A stretch of DNA of 64,000 bases from Acidipropionibacterium virtanenii. GTDB lineage: Bacteria > Actinomycetota > Actinomycetes > Propionibacteriales > Propionibacteriaceae. The translations under genes and the position numbers were made by a program. The stretch spans positions 1,178,001-1,242,000 of the forward strand of contig NZ_CP025198.1 of the NCBI RefSeq assembly GCF_003325455.1. The letters are read 5' to 3'. The stretch's first letter is position 1, and each line of letters starts with the position of its first letter. The notes under the pieces were generated by a model. It searched no databases, was not told the origin of the DNA, and saw only the letters and a program-made list of their open reading frames with translations. Below, in pieces: positions 60,593-64,000 of this stretch.

Positions 60593-61321
60593 TCAGGGGC
60601 GTCCTTCCCGCACCGCCGCGACCCTCCTGGTGCGCAGCGCCTCGATCTCCGGCAGGTCGAGGGGATCCAGGGACCGACCGAGAGCCTGTTCCAGGAGATG
60701 GTCGGCCAGCTGGGGGTTGCGGGCCAGGATCGGCCCGTGGGGGTAGGCCCCGATCACCTGGCCCTGGACCGCCCCCTCGGTCCTCGAGTCGCCGTTGCCC
60801 CAACCCTTCTCGACGGCGGCGAGCGGGGTGGCGTCGGGGCCCAGACTGGTCCAGCCGCCGTGGTTCTCGAATCCCGTGATGAGAGAGGTCGTCCCGTCGG
60901 GCAGCGTCCACCGTGACAGGGACTCCCCGACGGCCCGCTCCGGCCCCCTGCGAGTCTCGACGTCGAGCACCCCCAGGCCCTTGATGACCTCATCGCGGGC
61001 GCCGATCGTGAAGCTGTGGCCGCAGATCTGGTAGCCGGCGCACACCGCGAAGAGCACGGCTCCGTCGTCCAGGGCGCTGAACAGCCCGCCGTCATCCTTG
61101 AGTTCCTTCACCGCGGTGATCTGGGCGGTGTCCTCGCCGCCGCCCAGCAGGTACACGGCCCCGTCGGTGGGCACCGGGTCACCGGGGTCGACGCTGATCA
61201 GTTCGGCGTCGATGCCGCGCCACTGCAGCCGTCTGGTGAGCACCATGGCGTTGCCGTGGTCCCCGTAGATCCCCAGCAGCGACTGGTACAGCAGGACGAT
61301 CCTCACCGGTGCGGTGCTCAT
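60593..61321 (-). CDS. gatD: Lipid II isoglutaminyl synthase, glutaminase subunit
   Basis: 242 residues. With MurT it amidates the alpha-carboxyl of D-Glu in lipid II. IVLLYQSLLGIYGDHGNAMVL is the GatD N-terminus, FAVCAGYQICGH holds the nucleophile Cys and AYPHGPILARNP the catalytic His. ATG overlaps the murT stop (ATGA). Confidence 0.93.
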   Translation of the reverse strand: MSTAPVRIVLLYQSLLGIYGDHGNAMVLTRRLQWRGIDAELISVDPGDPVPTDGAVYLLGGGEDTAQITAVKELKDDGGLFSALDDGAVLFAVCAGYQICGHSFTIGARDEVIKGLGVLDVETRRGPERAVGESLSRWTLPDGTTSLITGFENHGGWTSLGPDATPLAAVEKGWGNGDSRTEGAVQGQVIGAYPHGPILARNPQLADHLLEQALGRSLDPLDLPEIEALRTRRVAAVREGRP

Positions 61322-62622
61322 GCCAGGCCTCCAAGTCGGCGCAGTTTCTGGAAGGGGGTGTAGGTGGACAGCACGTCGATGGGATGGTCGTCGTCCCAGT
61401 GGCCGGCCAGCAGTGGGGATTCCAGGGCCTCGGACAGGTCCTCGATGACGACATGATCCACCTCGGCGTACTGCAGTCGCACCGCCAGGTCCAGGGCCCG
61501 GGGGCCGGTGCAGATCACGGTGCGCCCGGCGAGCTGCTCGTAGTCGACGTCCCACAGCCAGGAGACGTCCTTGCCGTCGGCCGCCACGGCGTCGATGGCC
61601 AGTACGAGTGGGTCGGAGACGGTCAGCGGCAGGGATTCCGTCCAGCCGGCCGGGTTCTTCGACAGCAGCAGCCGGACCTTCGTCCCCGCGATGGTGGTGG
61701 TGGCGTAGCGTCCGGCCGGGGAGGTGACGGTCGCCATCCCGGCCAGCGCGGCGTCGGGTTCGATGCCCATCTCGACGGCGGCGGCCAGGGCGCAGGTGGC
61801 GTTGGTGAGGTTGAAATCGCCGGGCACCTGGAGATCGAGGCGATGCCGATCCCCGCGGCGGGAGACCGCGTACCCGTCCTCCACCCACCAGTCGGCCTCG
61901 GGTTGGCGCAGCGGGCAGTCCGGGCAGTGCCAGTCGTCCTCATCGTGAACCAGCACCCCGCCGCAGCTGGGGCACAGGGTCGAGTCGGCGGTCCAGCGCG
62001 GACGGGTGTCGACCCACACCACTGCTCTGGCCCGCTGGCAGACCCACACGATGAGCGGGTCGGAGGCGTTCGCGATCACCATCGGCCCGTCCTGGCCGGC
62101 GGCCGCCAGGGCGGACCGCCAGTCGCGGCCGAGGAAGGTCAGTTCGTGATTGCGGTCGAGCTGGTCGCGGCTGAAGTTGAGCAGCACCAGTACCTCGGGA
62201 TGCCCCAGTCGCACGGCATCGGCCACCACCCGCTCATCGGTCTCCAGGATCGCCACCGGGGCGTCGGGGGCCTGTCCCAGGGCCGAGACGATGCCGTGAT
62301 GCAGGTTCGCCCCGTCGGCGTTGGTGACCACCTTGGTGCCGTCGTCCTTCAGCCCGGCGCGGACGGCCGCGGTGAGCATGTGGGTGGTGGTGGTCTTGCC
62401 GTTGGTGCCGGTGACCGCGGCGATCCGCCGGGACGCGACGAGTTCGGCGAAGGCTCCAGGATCGAGCTTCGTGGTGATCTGGCCCCGGATCGAGGCTCCC
62501 GACCCCCGGCCGGTCAGACGGGAGGCCAGGGCCGCCGCCCGTCCGGCGAGCAGCGCCGCCTCCAGCCGGGCGGAGTTTCGCGGCCGTCGTGGCCGCCGGG
62601 GTGTACGGGTCGATCTCGTCAT
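61318..62622 (-). CDS. murT: Lipid II isoglutaminyl synthase, Mur ligase-like subunit
   Basis: 434 residues. P-loop VTGTNGKTTTTHML, central Mur ligase domain with LLNFSRDQLDRNHE, a four-Cys ribbon (CPSCGG and CPDC) unique to MurT, and the C-terminal DUF1727 domain. It activates lipid II with ATP and uses ammonia from GatD. ATG 62622 is chosen because the frame upstream is the complement of the imuA'-like gene; CATGAT lies at -13 to -8. Confidence 0.93.
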   Translation of the reverse strand: MTRSTRTPRRPRRPRNSARLEAALLAGRAAALASRLTGRGSGASIRGQITTKLDPGAFAELVASRRIAAVTGTNGKTTTTHMLTAAVRAGLKDDGTKVVTNADGANLHHGIVSALGQAPDAPVAILETDERVVADAVRLGHPEVLVLLNFSRDQLDRNHELTFLGRDWRSALAAAGQDGPMVIANASDPLIVWVCQRARAVVWVDTRPRWTADSTLCPSCGGVLVHDEDDWHCPDCPLRQPEADWWVEDGYAVSRRGDRHRLDLQVPGDFNLTNATCALAAAVEMGIEPDAALAGMATVTSPAGRYATTTIAGTKVRLLLSKNPAGWTESLPLTVSDPLVLAIDAVAADGKDVSWLWDVDYEQLAGRTVICTGPRALDLAVRLQYAEVDHVVIEDLSEALESPLLAGHWDDDHPIDVLSTYTPFQKLRRLGGLA

Positions 62623-62680
62623 GGGTCCCATCATGGCAGGACCGCGGGAACTGTCGGTGCGCGCTGGCAGTGTGCCCGCC

Positions 62681-63337
62681 ATGGACAGCAGGGCAGGAGG
62701 GCGCGGCAACGATTCCCGGATCGCGGCCGCTCTGGCGCATCTTGCGGTGAGTCGCGGGACGGATCCCGTGGCCAACGGGTCTGAGGGAAGGGCCGTCCAC
62801 CCGGGGTTGAGGAGACTCTTCCCGGGCGGGCTCCAGTCGGAGGTGTACACCCTGTCGGGGGCCGCGTCGGTGGGCCTGGGGCTGATGGTGGACGGCTGGT
62901 GCGGGGTGGTCGGGCTGCCCGAGACCGGGATCGAGGCCGCCCGCGACTGGGGGGTCGAACTGTCCCGGCTGGTGCTGGTCCCCGACCCCGGCTCCTGGCT
63001 GGAGACCGTGGCCGCGCTCATCGAGGGGCTCGACGTCGTGATGGCGGCCGCACCGGCATCCATCACTGCGGCGGCTGCCCAGCGGCTGGTGGCCCGGCTG
63101 AGGGACCGTGGCGCCACCCTCGTGGTGCAGGGCGACTGGCCCGGGGCGCACGCCCGGATCGGCGCCCGGACTCTCGGCTGGCAGGGGCTGGGACGCGGTT
63201 ACGGGGCCCTGGAGTCCCAGCGTCTGGAGGTCACGGTGACCCGCCATCACTCCAGCAGGTCAGTCACCCTGGTGCGGGGAGACGGGGGTGTCGTCGAGGT
63301 CTCCGAGGACGCCATGGCAGGAGGACGCCGTGCCTGA
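62681..63337 (+). CDS. ImuA'-like protein
   Basis: 218 residues from ATG 62681 (ATG 62633 would add 16). HPGLRRLFPGGLQSEVYTLSG and VALIEGLDVVMAAAPASITAAAAQRL resemble the RecA/SulA-like ImuA' proteins that precede imuB in actinobacterial mutagenesis cassettes; no Walker A motif is present. ImuA' recruits ImuB and DnaE2 for translesion synthesis. No LexA (TCGAAC-N4-GTTCGA) box is visible upstream. Overlaps imuB by 8 nt. Confidence 0.75.
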   Translation: MDSRAGGRGNDSRIAAALAHLAVSRGTDPVANGSEGRAVHPGLRRLFPGGLQSEVYTLSGAASVGLGLMVDGWCGVVGLPETGIEAARDWGVELSRLVLVPDPGSWLETVAALIEGLDVVMAAAPASITAAAAQRLVARLRDRGATLVVQGDWPGAHARIGARTLGWQGLGRGYGALESQRLEVTVTRHHSSRSVTLVRGDGGVVEVSEDAMAGGRRA

Positions 63338-64000
63338 CATCCCGCGGGTGCTGCTGGCCCTGGTCCCCGACTGGACGATCCGGGCGGTCAGGATGAGCAC
63401 CGGTCACACCGATCCGGTCATCGTCGCCGAGAAGGGGAAGGTGGTGGCCCGCTGCGATCTCGCCGCCGCGGAGGGGGTGGAGGCCGGCCTGAGGGTGCGG
63501 GCCGCCCAGTTGCGTTGCCCGGAGGCCGTCGTCGTGCCCTACGACCACCGGGTCGAGGAGGAGTGCTTCGCGCCGGTGGTGACGGCGATCGAGCAGCAGG
63601 TGGCTCCCGCGGTCCATGTGGTGCGTCCCGGCGTCGCCGCAGTCCGGGCGGGCGGGGTGTCCCGGTTCTACGGCGGGGAGCGGGCGGCCGCGCAGCGGAT
63701 GCGGCAGGTGCTGGAGGCCCAGGGCCTGGAGGCCCGGGTGGGGATCGCCGACGGGCTGTTCGCAGCCGGGCAGGCCGCGCTGCGCGCCGAACCGGTCCGG
63801 ATCGTGCCGGCCGGTGGTTCTGAGGAGTTCCTGTCGGGTCTGGAGATCGGCGCCCTGGACGCCGGGGTGCGTCCCGGCCTCAACGATGACCGCGGCCCCT
63901 CGGATCTGGTGGGGGCGCTGCGCGGGCTCGGGCTGCGCACCCTGGGCCGGTTCGCGGCCCTCGATCATCAGAAGGTGGTGACGCGTTTCGGCCAGGACGG
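63330..64000 (+). CDS. imuB: Catalytically inactive Y-family polymerase ImuB, N-terminal part
   Basis: 223 residues to the window edge from GTG 63330 with AGGAGG upstream. It begins VPDIPRVLLALVPDWTIRAV, where active polymerases have DMDAFFAxVE, and the second motif region reads RAGGVSRFYGGE without the Asp-Glu pair. Both losses define ImuB, a scaffold that links ImuA', the beta clamp and DnaE2. dnaE2 would be expected downstream. Confidence 0.88.
   Translation, partial: MPDIPRVLLALVPDWTIRAVRMSTGHTDPVIVAEKGKVVARCDLAAAEGVEAGLRVRAAQLRCPEAVVVPYDHRVEEECFAPVVTAIEQQVAPAVHVVRPGVAAVRAGGVSRFYGGERAAAQRMRQVLEAQGLEARVGIADGLFAAGQAALRAEPVRIVPAGGSEEFLSGLEIGALDAGVRPGLNDDRGPSDLVGALRGLGLRTLGRFAALDHQKVVTRFGQD

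Noticed and set aside
1-64000. CRISPR arrays, rRNA genes, intact insertion sequences, replication origin
   Set aside because: No regularly spaced repeats, rRNA motifs, DDE transposase or DnaA-box clusters were seen.

Overview
The window is very GC-rich DNA from an actinobacterium, most likely a member of the Propionibacteriaceae (an Acidipropionibacterium-like organism). Evidence: a WhiB regulator, an acyl-CoA carboxylase with a small epsilon subunit, DUF3039, DUF3499, DUF2017, DUF5719 and TIGR03089 proteins, a MurT/GatD pair and an ImuA'/ImuB cassette. The species cannot be named from sequence alone. Gene order in two blocks matches what I recall of the Mycobacterium tuberculosis map. Block 1 (about 0.9-31 kb) resembles Rv3308 down to Rv3256c. 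Block 2 (about 37.7-45.4 kb) resembles Rv1330c-Rv1341.

Layout. 0-5.8 kb: a DUF2207 membrane protein cut by the window edge, a phosphohexomutase, purine nucleoside phosphorylase, an LpdA-like flavoprotein and an unknown membrane protein. 6-20 kb: acyl-CoA carboxylase (biotinylated alpha chain at 6-7.9 kb; beta and epsilon chains with Maf at 13-15.6 kb; biotin ligase divergent to them), with a Nudix hydrolase, a ThiD/PdxK kinase, an AlkZ-like glycosylase, an SDR, a lone arginine deiminase, a lipoprotein, a peptidase E homologue, and purK-purE. 20-30 kb: cell-envelope polymer genes (LCP ligase, two glycosyltransferases, GDP-mannose pyrophosphorylase, DUF5719) with whiB. 30-37 kb: small conserved actinobacterial genes, a SIS-domain protein, a CDF transporter, AroQ, an RDD protein and 4-alpha-glucanotransferase. 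37-48 kb: HU, nicotinate phosphoribosyltransferase, ClpS, an iron-box-controlled feoA-feoB-feoC operon, glutamate racemase, RNase PH, dITP pyrophosphatase, thymidylate synthase, DHFR and DNA polymerase IV.

48.3-56.4 kb is the accessory region. An ancestral minus-strand operon (ABC ATPase, permease, histidine kinase, response regulator) appears to have been broken by about 5.3 kb of foreign DNA. The ATPase stops inside its Walker A motif at about 56,084 and the permease begins abruptly at about 50,812. Between them lie a lantibiotic-immunity-type ABC transporter (LanFEG-like, with the diagnostic E-loop), its own two-component system, a truncated small membrane protein and a frameshifted serine-recombinase remnant. 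The region lies on the 3' side of a tRNA-Leu gene. No bacteriocin biosynthesis genes are visible, so this is a resistance or immunity cassette rather than a producer locus.

56.4-64 kb: thiol peroxidase, DUF3618 and GroES-like proteins, a class I glutamine amidotransferase, an AAA ATPase whose overlapping partner (PIN-like N-terminus) is truncated after about 24 residues, two tandem tRNA-Lys genes each with its own terminator, the gatD-murT lipid II amidation pair, and ImuA'-ImuB running off the end.

Two sequence-wide patterns stand out. First, more than 25 genes carry a TANNNT-like hexamer whose last base lies 6-7 nt before the start codon, which implies widespread leaderless transcription; it was used here to choose many starts. 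Second, two families of short intergenic repeats recur: a CCAATGTGGCGC inverted repeat at four loci and a GCGAGCG direct-repeat element at three.
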